From Desulfobacula sp. (GTDB taxonomy: Bacteria; Desulfobacterota; Desulfobacteria; Desulfobacterales; Desulfobacteraceae), in the NCBI GenBank assembly GCA_011390085.1, contig JAABTB010000097.1:1-7510 (forward strand): a stretch of 7,510 nt of DNA, written 5' to 3'. Shown piece by piece: positions 1 to 6,849 of the stretch (positions within the stretch are counted from its first letter, which is position 1; each line of letters begins with the position of its first letter). The position numbers were made by a program, and so were the translations under genes. Under the pieces are notes generated by a model. The model was given only the letters and a program-made list of their open reading frames with translations, ran no database searches and was not told where the DNA came from.

Positions 1-742
1 TCATAGACATGTATGGGCCTGCATGGATGAAGGTCCCTTTTGTGCCGTCCGCTTTTACGGCGTGCATGGATTTGAATTTACGGATATATTCAACCGGAGA
101 AAGCCAGGTCTCTATGAAATCCGCCCCAAAACCCAAGATAAAATCCGCTTTTTCCATATGAAAAGAGGGAAGGATACCCTTTGAAAACAATGCCTTGTGG
201 GCTGCCCGCAACGAATCGTGGGCGTAGGGCTCATACATGGCGGCAGGGCCTGAACCAAAGGATTTCAGGACGGTTGAAAACAGGGCGGAAAGGGGTTCGG
301 AAGTGATGCCTGTCAGAAATTTAATGCGGTTGTTTCCTGATTTGGATGATGCCGCCATTTTTTCCTTCAGAAGGTCACGGGCCTGATCAAAGGAGATGGG
401 TGTAAATGTCTGGTTTGTTTTGAGTTGCGGTGTCATCAATCTGTCCGGGTCATAGACAGACTGCAGGGCGGCCTGTCCCCGGATGCACAGCTTCCCCTGG
501 TTGACCGGGTGGGCGGGGTTCCCTTCCAGCTTGATCAGGCGGCCTTCACGGTTTTTTGCAAGCACGCCGCATCCTGCCGGGCATTCCATGCAGGTCGATG
601 CATACCATCGGGCCTGGCCGGTTACAAAATCTTCAGGCGCCGATACCAGCGAAAAAATATTTTTATCATAGCCGTCTTTACAGCCATATACAACGGCAAC
701 GCTTCCGAGTCCGGCGGTTTTGATAAAGGTTCGCCTATCCAT
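1..742 (-). CDS. Tat-exported molybdopterin oxidoreductase-family subunit (ActB/PsrA/QrcB-like), N-terminal part, runs off left edge
   Basis: I translated the reverse complement from the ATG at 742-740 and found 247 codons open to the edge. The N-terminus is a twin-arginine signal (MDRRTFIK, then a short hydrophobic stretch), so the protein should be exported folded. Cys21 after V-Y-G could be a weak lipobox. Residues 51-86 hold four cysteines spaced CX2CX3CX27C (C51, C54, C58, C86), the N-terminal [4Fe-4S] motif of the DMSO-reductase superfamily. The family-typical stretches EGNPAHPVNQGKLC and YDPDRL follow. By known family roles it would be the large subunit of a periplasm-facing complex with a ferredoxin-like and an NrfD-like partner, expected beyond the left edge. 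The CPAGCG form and GQAALQ resemble alternative complex III ActB or polysulfide/tetrathionate reductase-type subunits; the exact subfamily and whether Mo is bound cannot be told from this fragment. The start is supported by AAGGGA (749-754) six nt upstream. Confidence 0.85.
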   Translation of the reverse strand, partial: MDRRTFIKTAGLGSVAVVYGCKDGYDKNIFSLVSAPEDFVTGQARWYASTCMECPAGCGVLAKNREGRLIKLEGNPAHPVNQGKLCIRGQAALQSVYDPDRLMTPQLKTNQTFTPISFDQARDLLKEKMAASSKSGNNRIKFLTGITSEPLSALFSTVLKSFGSGPAAMYEPYAHDSLRAAHKALFSKGILPSFHMEKADFILGFGADFIETWLSPVEYIRKFKSMHAVKADGTKGTFIHAGPYMSM

Positions 743-854
743 TATACATCCCTTTATCATCGAGCTGATAAATTTTCATGTATTTTTCCAGTTCATTGAG
801 TCGTTTGAACAAACCCGGTTTTGGATTGAAGAGCCGCCTTGCCTGTAAACACAT
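735..854 (-). CDS. Possible 39-residue small ORF or leader peptide overlapping the oxidoreductase start
   Basis: An ORF from the ATG at 854-852 to the TAG at 737-735 encodes 39 residues, beginning MCLQARRLFNPK and ending LDDKGMYNG. It starts about 15 nt after the predicted transcription start and its last 8 nt overlap the oxidoreductase start, so that gene's ribosome binding site lies inside it. Codons in its second half look coding-like (for example GAA CTG GAA AAA). It has no membrane segment and I recognise no family. No clear Shine-Dalgarno precedes the ATG. The same frame extends upstream to 944, but that longer form would overlap the end of the methyltransferase gene. It may be a translationally coupled small protein, an attenuating leader ORF, or chance. 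Confidence 0.3.
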   Translation of the reverse strand: MCLQARRLFNPKPGLFKRLNELEKYMKIYQLDDKGMYNG

Positions 855-876
855 AACGGATACAAACGCAGATTCA

Positions 877-905
877 AATTTAGAAAAACGGTTTTTAATT
901 GTCAA
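877..905 (-). promoter_or_regulatory. Sigma70-like promoter for the oxidoreductase gene
   Basis: On the minus strand a perfect -35 TTGACA (905-900) is followed after 17 nt by TAAATT (882-877), which matches four of six -10 bases. Transcription would start near 870, giving a leader of about 130 nt before the oxidoreductase ATG. The element lies just past the methyltransferase stop, so the oxidoreductase operon may be expressed independently of the two genes upstream. Sequence match only. Confidence 0.5.
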
Positions 906-915
906 TCGTTTTTCC

Positions 916-1698
916 TTATTTTTGCGCCGAATGGATGACGGCAATGCCGTTGGTCAGTTTTCGGATGATAATATCCTTAAAACCGATTTCCCTTAAAATC
1001 AGGCTTAACTCATCGGGCAGGGGAAACGCCCGGATGGATTCCGGAAAAGCCGTATACGCCTCCTTTGATCCGGTCATGATCCCGCCGATGAAGGGCATGA
1101 TCCTGAATGAATAGACATCGTAAAGAAATCTGAAAAAGGGGTTATCGGGTTTTGAGAATTCCAGACAGCACATTTTGCCGCCTCTTTTTAAAACACGGAA
1201 GATTTCTTTGAAACCGGTTTCAAGATGGGTGACATTTCGAATCCCGAATCCTATGGAAACCGCATCAAAGGACTCATCCGGAAAAGACAGGCATTCCGCA
1301 TCCCCTTGAACAAAGGTGACCCCTTTCATGAATTTCTGTTTCCCTTGTTCGATCATTTTCCGGTTCATGTCATAGACAAGGGATAGACCCGTATGCCCTG
1401 TTCTGGATGCGGATATAGCGGCCATATCCCCGGTTCCGCCGCAGACATCCAGAATTTTGTCTCCCGGCCGGATCATCAGCATTTCAACCGCCTTTCGCTT
1501 CCATGCATAATGGATTCCGGCGCTCAGGAGGGTATTCATCAAATCGTATCGGGATGCAATGGTATTGAAATGGTGATTGACCCGGTGAATTTTATCGGAT
1601 TCGGCATAGGCGGTAAACCCGAATCTTGCCGTCCGGGTGGCTGAAACATGGTCTTCCAGTTGTTCCAGCCGTTTTTCTTTTGTATACCATCGATTCAT
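916..1698 (-). CDS. menG: Demethylmenaquinone/ubiquinone methyltransferase, UbiE/MenG family
   Basis: This 260-residue SAM-dependent C-methyltransferase should convert demethylmenaquinone to menaquinone in the last step of quinone synthesis, at the cytoplasmic membrane face. Visible landmarks are the UbiE N-terminal signature around 38-68 (HHFNTIASRYDLMN, then GIHYAWKR), the glycine-rich SAM motif ILDVCGGTGDM at 82-92, and GDAECLSFPDESFD at 132-145. They are followed by FGIRNVTHLETGF at 151-163, RVLKRGGKMCCLEFSKP at 168-184 and FPESIRAFP at 218-226, which match UbiE along its full length. About 25 residues precede the usual family start. The ATG overlaps the stop of the acyl-CoA dehydrogenase gene (ATGA). 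The nearest Shine-Dalgarno-like AAAGGA is about 15 nt away, so translation probably depends on coupling to that gene. In an anaerobe menaquinone is the likely product, hence menG; ubiE is the alternative name. Confidence 0.9.
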   Translation of the reverse strand: MNRWYTKEKRLEQLEDHVSATRTARFGFTAYAESDKIHRVNHHFNTIASRYDLMNTLLSAGIHYAWKRKAVEMLMIRPGDKILDVCGGTGDMAAISASRTGHTGLSLVYDMNRKMIEQGKQKFMKGVTFVQGDAECLSFPDESFDAVSIGFGIRNVTHLETGFKEIFRVLKRGGKMCCLEFSKPDNPFFRFLYDVYSFRIMPFIGGIMTGSKEAYTAFPESIRAFPLPDELSLILREIGFKDIIIRKLTNGIAVIHSAQK

Positions 1699-2939
1699 TC
1701 GAAAATTTTTTCATCCTTTGCCCCGGCTTCGGCCGCATCCGCTTCCATGTCCCGGAGGACGCCGGTTTTTCTGCTTTGAAAAGATTCCTTGTACCATTCA
1801 TTGGCAATGATCATGGACATGACCTCGTTGGTCCCGGTCCAGATGGAGGCCAGCCTGAGATCCCGCAATATCCGTTCCACAGGATAAATATTGGTGTATC
1901 CGATGCCGCCCATGACCTGCATGGCATTGTGGACCGCCTTCTGGCAGGATTCGGTGACGAATTTTTTGGACTGGGAGACCAGCCGCCGGATCTGTTTTTC
2001 ATCGATTTTCCCGTCAACGGCCCTGGCCGTAGCATAGATCATGGCCCGGGAGGCGTCCAGCAGGGTGACGGCTTCGGCCACCTGGAAGGAGACGCCCTGG
2101 AATTCCGCCACGGGCCGTCCGAAGGCCTTGCGCTTTGAGGTATAGCCCGTGGCCACATCCACGGCCGGGGCAGCCGCGCCTATGGTCATGGCCGCCGTTC
2201 CCAGGCGCTCGGGGATCATCATGGTGTTGAACACGGCCACCCCCTGGTTCAGTCGGCCCAAAAGGTTTTCTTTCGGAACCCGCACATCCTTGAAGATCAT
2301 GCGGGCCGCCCCGCCGCCCCGGCAGCCCATGAGGCCGTAAAGGTATTCGGCCTTGACCCCTTCGGTCTTGTCCACGATAAAGCAGGAAATGCTCTTGTGG
2401 GGCTCGCCCGTTGGATCGGTCCGGGCATAGACCAGGAAATAGTCGGCCCCTTCTCCGCCAACGATGAACCGCTTCTGGCCGTTGACCAGGAAATGGTCCC
2501 CCATGTCCCTGGCCGTGGTGGTGGTGCCGAAGAAATCCGATCCGCCCCTGGGTTCGGTCAGGCATTCTGCGGCAAAGATTTTTCCCTGGAGCAGGGGCTT
2601 GACATATTTTTCCTTCTGGTCATCGGTGCCGTGGAGGATAATGGCGTCACAGACCAGTTCTGCGCCCACCCCAAAGGTGCAGGCAAAGATATAGCCCAGC
2701 CTCCCGATTTCCTCCATGACCATACAGGTGGACACCCAGTCCATGCCCCGGCCGCCCCATTCTACAGGGTAGCGGCAGCCCATGAGGTTCCGTTTCCCGG
2801 CTTCCTGTAAAAATTCCCTGGGAAATTGAATCTTGTCGGCATCCATATCCAGGATCATTTTCCCGGGGATGGATTTGACAAAGTTCCGGGCCTCATCCCT
2901 TAGTTTTTTTTGTTCGGTATTTAAAAGATATTCAAACAT
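1695..2939 (-). CDS. Acyl-CoA dehydrogenase family flavoprotein
   Basis: This 414-residue FAD enzyme is expected to oxidise an acyl-CoA to the 2-enoyl-CoA and pass electrons to ETF. Domains in order are the helical N-domain (1-120), the beta domain with CLTEPRGGSD (126-134), and the C-domain with RKAFGRPVAEFQG (270-282). The closing signature runs from QVMGGIGY (341-348) through PVERILRDLRLASIWTGT (353-370). The usual catalytic Glu in the I-Y-E-G-T loop is Thr368 here, while Glu244 in IPERLGTAA sits where isovaleryl-CoA dehydrogenase has its base. The common W-I-T/S-N flavin motif reads FIVGGEGAD (158-166). About 30 extra, largely acidic, residues extend the C-terminus. The substrate cannot be named. 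The start gives a normal family N-terminus; AAGGAG lies 12 nt upstream, a long spacing. It is first in a likely operon with menG. Confidence 0.9.
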   Translation of the reverse strand: MFEYLLNTEQKKLRDEARNFVKSIPGKMILDMDADKIQFPREFLQEAGKRNLMGCRYPVEWGGRGMDWVSTCMVMEEIGRLGYIFACTFGVGAELVCDAIILHGTDDQKEKYVKPLLQGKIFAAECLTEPRGGSDFFGTTTTARDMGDHFLVNGQKRFIVGGEGADYFLVYARTDPTGEPHKSISCFIVDKTEGVKAEYLYGLMGCRGGGAARMIFKDVRVPKENLLGRLNQGVAVFNTMMIPERLGTAAMTIGAAAPAVDVATGYTSKRKAFGRPVAEFQGVSFQVAEAVTLLDASRAMIYATARAVDGKIDEKQIRRLVSQSKKFVTESCQKAVHNAMQVMGGIGYTNIYPVERILRDLRLASIWTGTNEVMSMIIANEWYKESFQSRKTGVLRDMEADAAEAGAKDEKIFE

Positions 2940-2972
2940 GTGAAAGTTTTTCTCCTTTTCTCCTTTGCGTAA

Positions 2973-2994
2973 ATTGTAAATGGGCCTTTGTCAA
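2973..2994 (-). promoter_or_regulatory. Weak candidate promoter for the acyl-CoA dehydrogenase-menG pair
   Basis: On the minus strand a perfect TTGACA (2994-2989) lies upstream of the acyl-CoA dehydrogenase start, and TACAAT (2978-2973) matches five of six -10 bases. The two are only 10 nt apart and cannot work as one sigma70 pair. Either TTGACA pairs with a poor -10 (TACGCA, 17 nt away) or TACAAT pairs with a poor -35. A promoter is expected in this divergent gap, but the exact element is uncertain. Confidence 0.25.
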
Positions 2995-3039
2995 CAGAAA
3001 ATCTTTTGCCTCGGGCAAGAAAAGACACCTCTTTAAGAT

Positions 3040-3069
3040 TGGACACCCGGCTCGGAAAAGTGGTATAAG
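3040..3069 (+). promoter_or_regulatory. Sigma70-like promoter for the kinase operon
   Basis: TGGACA (3040-3045, five of six -35 bases) and TATAAG (3064-3069, five of six -10 bases) are separated by 18 nt. The start of transcription would be near 3076, leaving a leader of about 70 nt before the kinase ATG. It fits the divergent layout. Confidence 0.45.
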
Positions 3070-3147
3070 GGAATCAAAAATCAATAGGGTTTGGATGATG
3101 CCCCGGTACAACCCCAGGCAGCCCTTTTTATCCCGTGAGGAGGAAGC

Positions 3148-5949
3148 ATGGTCAGTATTAAAAAACTGTTGTTACAGAATATGCTCCTTATCACCTTTAT
3201 TTCCTTTGCCGCCCTCTACCTTTTATGGATTCAGAATGAATATACGGCCTTTAAAGAAGATTCCGCCGCAATCAAGGATAAATTTGTTGAAAAAGAAAAA
3301 GAAAGGTTGAAGTCCGAGGTTCAGAACGTGCTGGAATATGTCCGTTATATGAGGCACCAGACGGAAAAAAGGCTTCGAATGTCCATTCAGGACCGTGTGG
3401 ATGAGGCCTGTGCCGTGGCCATGAATATCCATGCGGAAAACAAGGATATAAAATCCGGTGATGAAATAAAAAAAATGATCAAGGATGCCCTGCGGCCCAT
3501 ACGGTTCAGCCGGGGCCGCGGGTATTATTTTGCCTTTAACATGGACGGAATTGAACAGCTTTTTGCCGACCGGCCGGAAATGGAAGGCAAAAACATGCTG
3601 GAAGTCCGGGGGGCCAGGGGCGAATTTGTGGTTCCGGATATGATCGCTTTATTAAAGGCAGAGGGCAAAGGGTTTTATTCCTACACCTGGTCCAAGCCGG
3701 GGGAAACCAGCCCGGAACATATGAAAATCGCCTATGTGAAATATTTTGAACCCTATGGCTGGGGCATCGGGACCGGGGAATATGTGGAAGATGTGGAAAA
3801 AGAAATCCAGGAAGAGGTCCTGGAAAGGATAGCAACCCTCCGGTTTGAAAAGGAAGGTTATTTTTTCGGGAGCGTTTACGGGGGCCGGCCCTTGTTTACC
3901 AACGGAAAAATCACAAAGGGGACAAAAACCGTCTGGGATCTGACTGATCCCAGGGGGACTAAAATCATCCAGGAACAGAATAAGGCTGCAAAAGCGCCGG
4001 AAGGCGGATTTGTATCCTATTTCTGGGAGAAGCTGGATTCGGAAACGCTGTCCCCCAAACTGTCCTATGTGGCAAGCATTCCGGAATGGGAATGGATTAT
4101 CGGCGCCGGGGTTTATCTGGATACAGCGGATGAAAACATCCTCTTAAAAGAAAAGGATCTGTATAAAGAATTCTTAAGGCAGGCGGGCTTATATTTTATG
4201 GTCATGGCGGTGATGTCCTTTCTGGTTTTTCTGTGGACCCGGTATCAGGCCCATAAGATCCGTTCCGGCATCAGGCTGTTCTCCAATTTTTTTGAAACCG
4301 CTTCTTTAAAAGAAACCGCCATTGATCCGGGGTACCTGCAATTTGAAGAGTTCAAGGATATAGCGGTTTTTGCCAATCAGATGATCCAGAAAAGGACTGA
4401 AGCCCTTCAAGACCTTGAAAAGAGCGAAAAAAAATATTCGGCCATCACCAACTCGGCCCAGGATGCCATTTTCTGCAAGGACGGCAACCGTCGCTATACT
4501 TTTGTGAACCCGGCCATGGCAGCGTTTTTTCATTGCAGTAGGGAAGATCTCATCGGAAAAACACCGGAACAAGTGTTTGATCCGGTCAATGCCGTCATCA
4601 TTAACGAAGTTGACGACCGTACCTTCAGCGGCGAAAGGGTCAGCGAGATCCGTTCCCTTCTCATCAACGGGAAGGAATTTACCTTTCATACGATCCAGGT
4701 GCCCCTGGATATTGTGGACGGCAAGGTCGCGAGTATCAGCGGAATTGTCAGGGATATGACGGCGCAAAGAGACATTGAAAAAGAAAGAATCAGGGCCGAG
4801 CAAAGATCCGTAGAGCAGGAGAAACATGCCCTTGTGGGCCGGATCGCAGGAAAGATATCCCATGATTTCAACAATATCCTGGGGGTGATCATGGGCCATT
4901 CGGAACTGGCCCTCATGACCTGCAAGGAAGAAGAAACTAAAAAATCTCTTGAACTGATCCACGGCCAGACCCTGCGCGGCAGAAATCTGACCCGGAATCT
5001 CATTGCCTTTGCAAGGGATCAGGAACCCCGGCAGGAATATATTCGGATAAATGAAAAAATCGAGCTGGTGGTCAACCTCATGAAAAAGGAAATGGAGGGC
5101 ATCGCCCTTGTAAAGGAATTCGGCGTCAACCTGCCCGACATCCTTGCAGATCCGGGAATGATGGAGCATGCCATGGTAAACCTTTTCCAGAACGCGGCGC
5201 ATGCCCTCGGCACCCGGGCCCATCCTCGGATTGCCTTGCGCACTTATATTTCCGGAGATCAGGTCTGTTTTGAAATGGAGGACAATGGTTGCGGCATTCC
5301 AAAAGAGCATTTGGATGTTATTTTTGATCCGTCCTTTACCCTGAAAGGGCGAAGGGATACGGCCGGCTCCTATGGAAAAGACATCAAGGGAACCGGTTAC
5401 GGACTTTCCAATGTAAAAAAATATATTGACCAGCACCGGGGAAGCATCCGGGTCCGGTCGGAATTTGGAACCGGCACCTGTTTTACCGTCTGCCTGCCGG
5501 TGATCGAAAAGAATTTAACGGAAGACGAAAAGGAAAATATCCGGAAATCAGGACCCCAGACCGGGAAACATATTCTCATCGTGGAGGATGAGCCTGCCAT
5601 TTTTGATGTTCAGCGCCGGGTACTGACCGAAGATCCCTGTTGCCACACCGTGGACATCGCACAAAACGGCCGGACCGCCCTGGATCTTCTGGACCGGAAT
5701 CATTATGATCTGGTCAGCCTGGATTATATGCTGCCGGGGAATATCACCGGCATGGACATCTACCGCCATCTCCGGGAAACGAACCAGGGTCTTCCCATTC
5801 TTTTTATCTCCGGCAACATTGAATTTCTTGAATCCGTCAAAGAGTTGAAGAGCAATGATGCCCGATTGGATCATCTGTCAAAACCCTGCCGGAATCAGGA
5901 ATATATTGAAAGGATCAACGGTCTTCTTGAACGAGCGGGCCAAAGCTGA
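3148..5949 (+). CDS. Membrane hybrid histidine kinase: double Cache, PAS, HisKA, HATPase, receiver
   Basis: This is a 933-residue sensor kinase. A first TM segment (about 7-28) and a second (about 346-364) bracket an extracytoplasmic region with two Cache_2-like modules. Module one has GYYFAFNMDG near 125 and GWGIGTGEYVEDVEKEI at 204-220; module two has GYFFGSVYGG near 237 and WEWIIGAGVYLDTADENI at 314-331. Cache modules commonly bind small ligands such as carboxylates or amino acids; the ligand is unknown. A PAS domain (about 427-545) precedes the H-box SHDFNN with phospho-acceptor His572. The ATPase shows an N-box (N678, N682), G1 DNGCGIP (712-718) and G2 GTGYGLS (748-754). The C-terminal receiver (about 807-930) has acidic E813/D814, phospho-acceptor Asp859, Ser888 and Lys912. 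No DNA-binding output domain is present. Start: GAGGAGG at 3137-3143, four nt before the ATG. Confidence 0.95.
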   Translation: MVSIKKLLLQNMLLITFISFAALYLLWIQNEYTAFKEDSAAIKDKFVEKEKERLKSEVQNVLEYVRYMRHQTEKRLRMSIQDRVDEACAVAMNIHAENKDIKSGDEIKKMIKDALRPIRFSRGRGYYFAFNMDGIEQLFADRPEMEGKNMLEVRGARGEFVVPDMIALLKAEGKGFYSYTWSKPGETSPEHMKIAYVKYFEPYGWGIGTGEYVEDVEKEIQEEVLERIATLRFEKEGYFFGSVYGGRPLFTNGKITKGTKTVWDLTDPRGTKIIQEQNKAAKAPEGGFVSYFWEKLDSETLSPKLSYVASIPEWEWIIGAGVYLDTADENILLKEKDLYKEFLRQAGLYFMVMAVMSFLVFLWTRYQAHKIRSGIRLFSNFFETASLKETAIDPGYLQFEEFKDIAVFANQMIQKRTEALQDLEKSEKKYSAITNSAQDAIFCKDGNRRYTFVNPAMAAFFHCSREDLIGKTPEQVFDPVNAVIINEVDDRTFSGERVSEIRSLLINGKEFTFHTIQVPLDIVDGKVASISGIVRDMTAQRDIEKERIRAEQRSVEQEKHALVGRIAGKISHDFNNILGVIMGHSELALMTCKEEETKKSLELIHGQTLRGRNLTRNLIAFARDQEPRQEYIRINEKIELVVNLMKKEMEGIALVKEFGVNLPDILADPGMMEHAMVNLFQNAAHALGTRAHPRIALRTYISGDQVCFEMEDNGCGIPKEHLDVIFDPSFTLKGRRDTAGSYGKDIKGTGYGLSNVKKYIDQHRGSIRVRSEFGTGTCFTVCLPVIEKNLTEDEKENIRKSGPQTGKHILIVEDEPAIFDVQRRVLTEDPCCHTVDIAQNGRTALDLLDRNHYDLVSLDYMLPGNITGMDIYRHLRETNQGLPILFISGNIEFLESVKELKSNDARLDHLSKPCRNQEYIERINGLLERAGQS

Positions 5950-5971
5950 AAAACTGAGGAGGAAAATCTTT

Positions 5972-6274
5972 ATGCAGTTTATGGTAACCGGTTATGATGG
6001 AAAGGATACAGGGGCACTGGACAGGAGAATGGCGGCCCGGGAGGCCCATCTTGCCATGGGAAAAGAGATGACGGACACCGGCAGGTGGCTTTATGCCGCT
6101 GCCGTTTTAAATGAAGACGGAAAAATGGCAGGCTCCCTTATCATTTGCGAGTTTGATTCCAGGGAAGCTCTGGATAAAGACTGGCTGGAAAAGGAACCCT
6201 ATATTCTGGGTAAGGTCTGGGAAAAGATAGAGGTGAAAAGGGCCCAGGTTGCCCCTTTTTTTACCGTGAAATAG
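5972..6274 (+). CDS. YCII-family small protein (YciI-like)
   Basis: The product is a 100-residue soluble protein with the ferredoxin-like YCII fold pattern. It begins MQFMVTGYDG, has a helix with R23 and H26 (AAREAHLAMG), the turn GRWLYAAAVLNEDGKMAGS, and the later FDSREALDKDWLEKEPYI where the family usually has a D/E-P turn. The conserved His of YciI-type proteins corresponds to H26. The family's biochemical role is poorly defined; some members act in ring-cleavage or dehalogenation chemistry, so no substrate is claimed. The start at 5972 is chosen because GAGGAGG (5956-5962) sits 9 nt upstream and the sequence then starts on the first beta strand. An in-frame ATG at 5855 would overlap the kinase by 95 nt and adds no family sequence. 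It lies 22 nt after the kinase and 13 nt before the deacylase gene, so co-transcription is likely. Confidence 0.85.
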   Translation: MQFMVTGYDGKDTGALDRRMAAREAHLAMGKEMTDTGRWLYAAAVLNEDGKMAGSLIICEFDSREALDKDWLEKEPYILGKVWEKIEVKRAQVAPFFTVK

Positions 6275-6287
6275 AAAAGGAATTCCA

Positions 6288-6800
6288 ATGGCGGAGAGTG
6301 AACTGAAGGACCCCTTGAGCCGCAAGGCGAAAAAGGTTCAGGACCATATCCGGAATAAAGGCTTTGAATTTGTGGTCAGAGAAATACCCGATTCAACCCG
6401 GACGGCAAAGGATGCGGCAAAGGCCCTGGGGTGCACTACAGCACAGATTGCCAAATCCCTGGTTTTCAAGGACAAGGCGTTGGAAACCCCGGTATTGGTC
6501 ATTGCCTCGGGCATCAACCGGGTGGGCCTTGAAAAAATCAAACAGGCCACCGGCCGGACCCTGGTCCAGGCAGACGGTAAATTTGTCAAAGACCGTGTCG
6601 GCTTTGCCATCGGCGGTGTTCCGCCGGTGGGCCATGATGAACGGCTGGTGACCCTGCTGGACCCGGACCTGAAGCAATATGACCGGATATGGGCGGCCGC
6701 AGGCACCCCCAATGCCGTGTTTGAGCTGAAGCCCGCTGATCTTGAACCGTTGACGGACGGGGTCTGGATCGATCTTAAGGAAAATGAGTTGATCCTTTAA
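6288..6800 (+). CDS. YbaK/EbsC-family aminoacyl-tRNA deacylase
   Basis: This 170-residue single-domain protein belongs to the YbaK/ProRS-INS-like editing family, which hydrolyses mischarged aminoacyl-tRNA, typically on tRNA(Pro), in the cytoplasm. Visible motifs are TAKDAAKALGCTTAQIAKSLVF (39-60), with the conserved Lys56, then GFAIGGVPPVGH (105-116), the substrate-pocket glycine-proline loop, and AAAGTPNAVFEL (136-147). The length is normal for a free-standing member. Family members differ in specificity (Cys-, Ala- or other aminoacyl-tRNA), and the sequence alone does not settle which applies, so no gene symbol is given. The start has AAGGA six nt upstream of the ATG at 6288. It is the last gene of the probable kinase-YCII-deacylase operon. 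Confidence 0.9.
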   Translation: MAESELKDPLSRKAKKVQDHIRNKGFEFVVREIPDSTRTAKDAAKALGCTTAQIAKSLVFKDKALETPVLVIASGINRVGLEKIKQATGRTLVQADGKFVKDRVGFAIGGVPPVGHDERLVTLLDPDLKQYDRIWAAAGTPNAVFELKPADLEPLTDGVWIDLKENELIL

Positions 6801-6802
6801 GG

Positions 6803-6830
6803 GATATGGTGTATAACCACCATCTATATC
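6803..6830 (+). other. Hairpin after the deacylase gene, without a T tract
   Basis: ATGGTG (6806-6811) and CACCAT (6818-6823) form a six-base-pair stem around a six-base loop. GAT (6803-6805) can pair with ATC (6828-6830) if four bases bulge on the 3' side. No run of T follows directly; the T-rich stretch starts at 6841. It could be a poor terminator, an RNA-processing or end-stabilising structure, or an operator next to the following promoter. Confidence 0.35.
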
Positions 6831-6849
6831 TGATTCAGAGTTTATTTTC

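Noticed and set aside
425..799. 124-codon plus-strand frame at the left side
   Set aside because: It is antisense to the oxidoreductase coding sequence, whose Tat signal and cysteine motif are clear; no family is visible in the plus-strand translation.
1626..2138. 170-codon plus-strand frame across the acyl-CoA dehydrogenase/menG junction
   Set aside because: It is antisense to two well-supported genes, is rich in Gly, Pro and Phe as typical of a shadow frame, and has no recognisable family.
3095..3310. 71-codon frame starting before the kinase and overlapping its start, considered as a leader ORF
   Set aside because: Its overlap is a shifted frame of the kinase N-terminus, it lacks a ribosome site, and the peptide looks like a frame shadow.
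3223..4140. Two similar Cache-like segments considered as a recent tandem duplication
   Set aside because: The segments share fold-level motifs but little sequence identity, as expected for ordinary double-Cache sensors.
4306..5436. Long open frame (376 codons) on the minus strand inside the kinase gene
   Set aside because: It lies wholly opposite a strongly supported kinase with intact motifs, its translation shows no recognisable domain, and such frames arise from codon bias on the complementary strand.
5855..5971. Upstream extension of the YCII gene to an ATG at 5855
   Set aside because: It would overlap the kinase receiver by 95 nt and adds residues unlike the family, whereas 5972 has a strong ribosome site.
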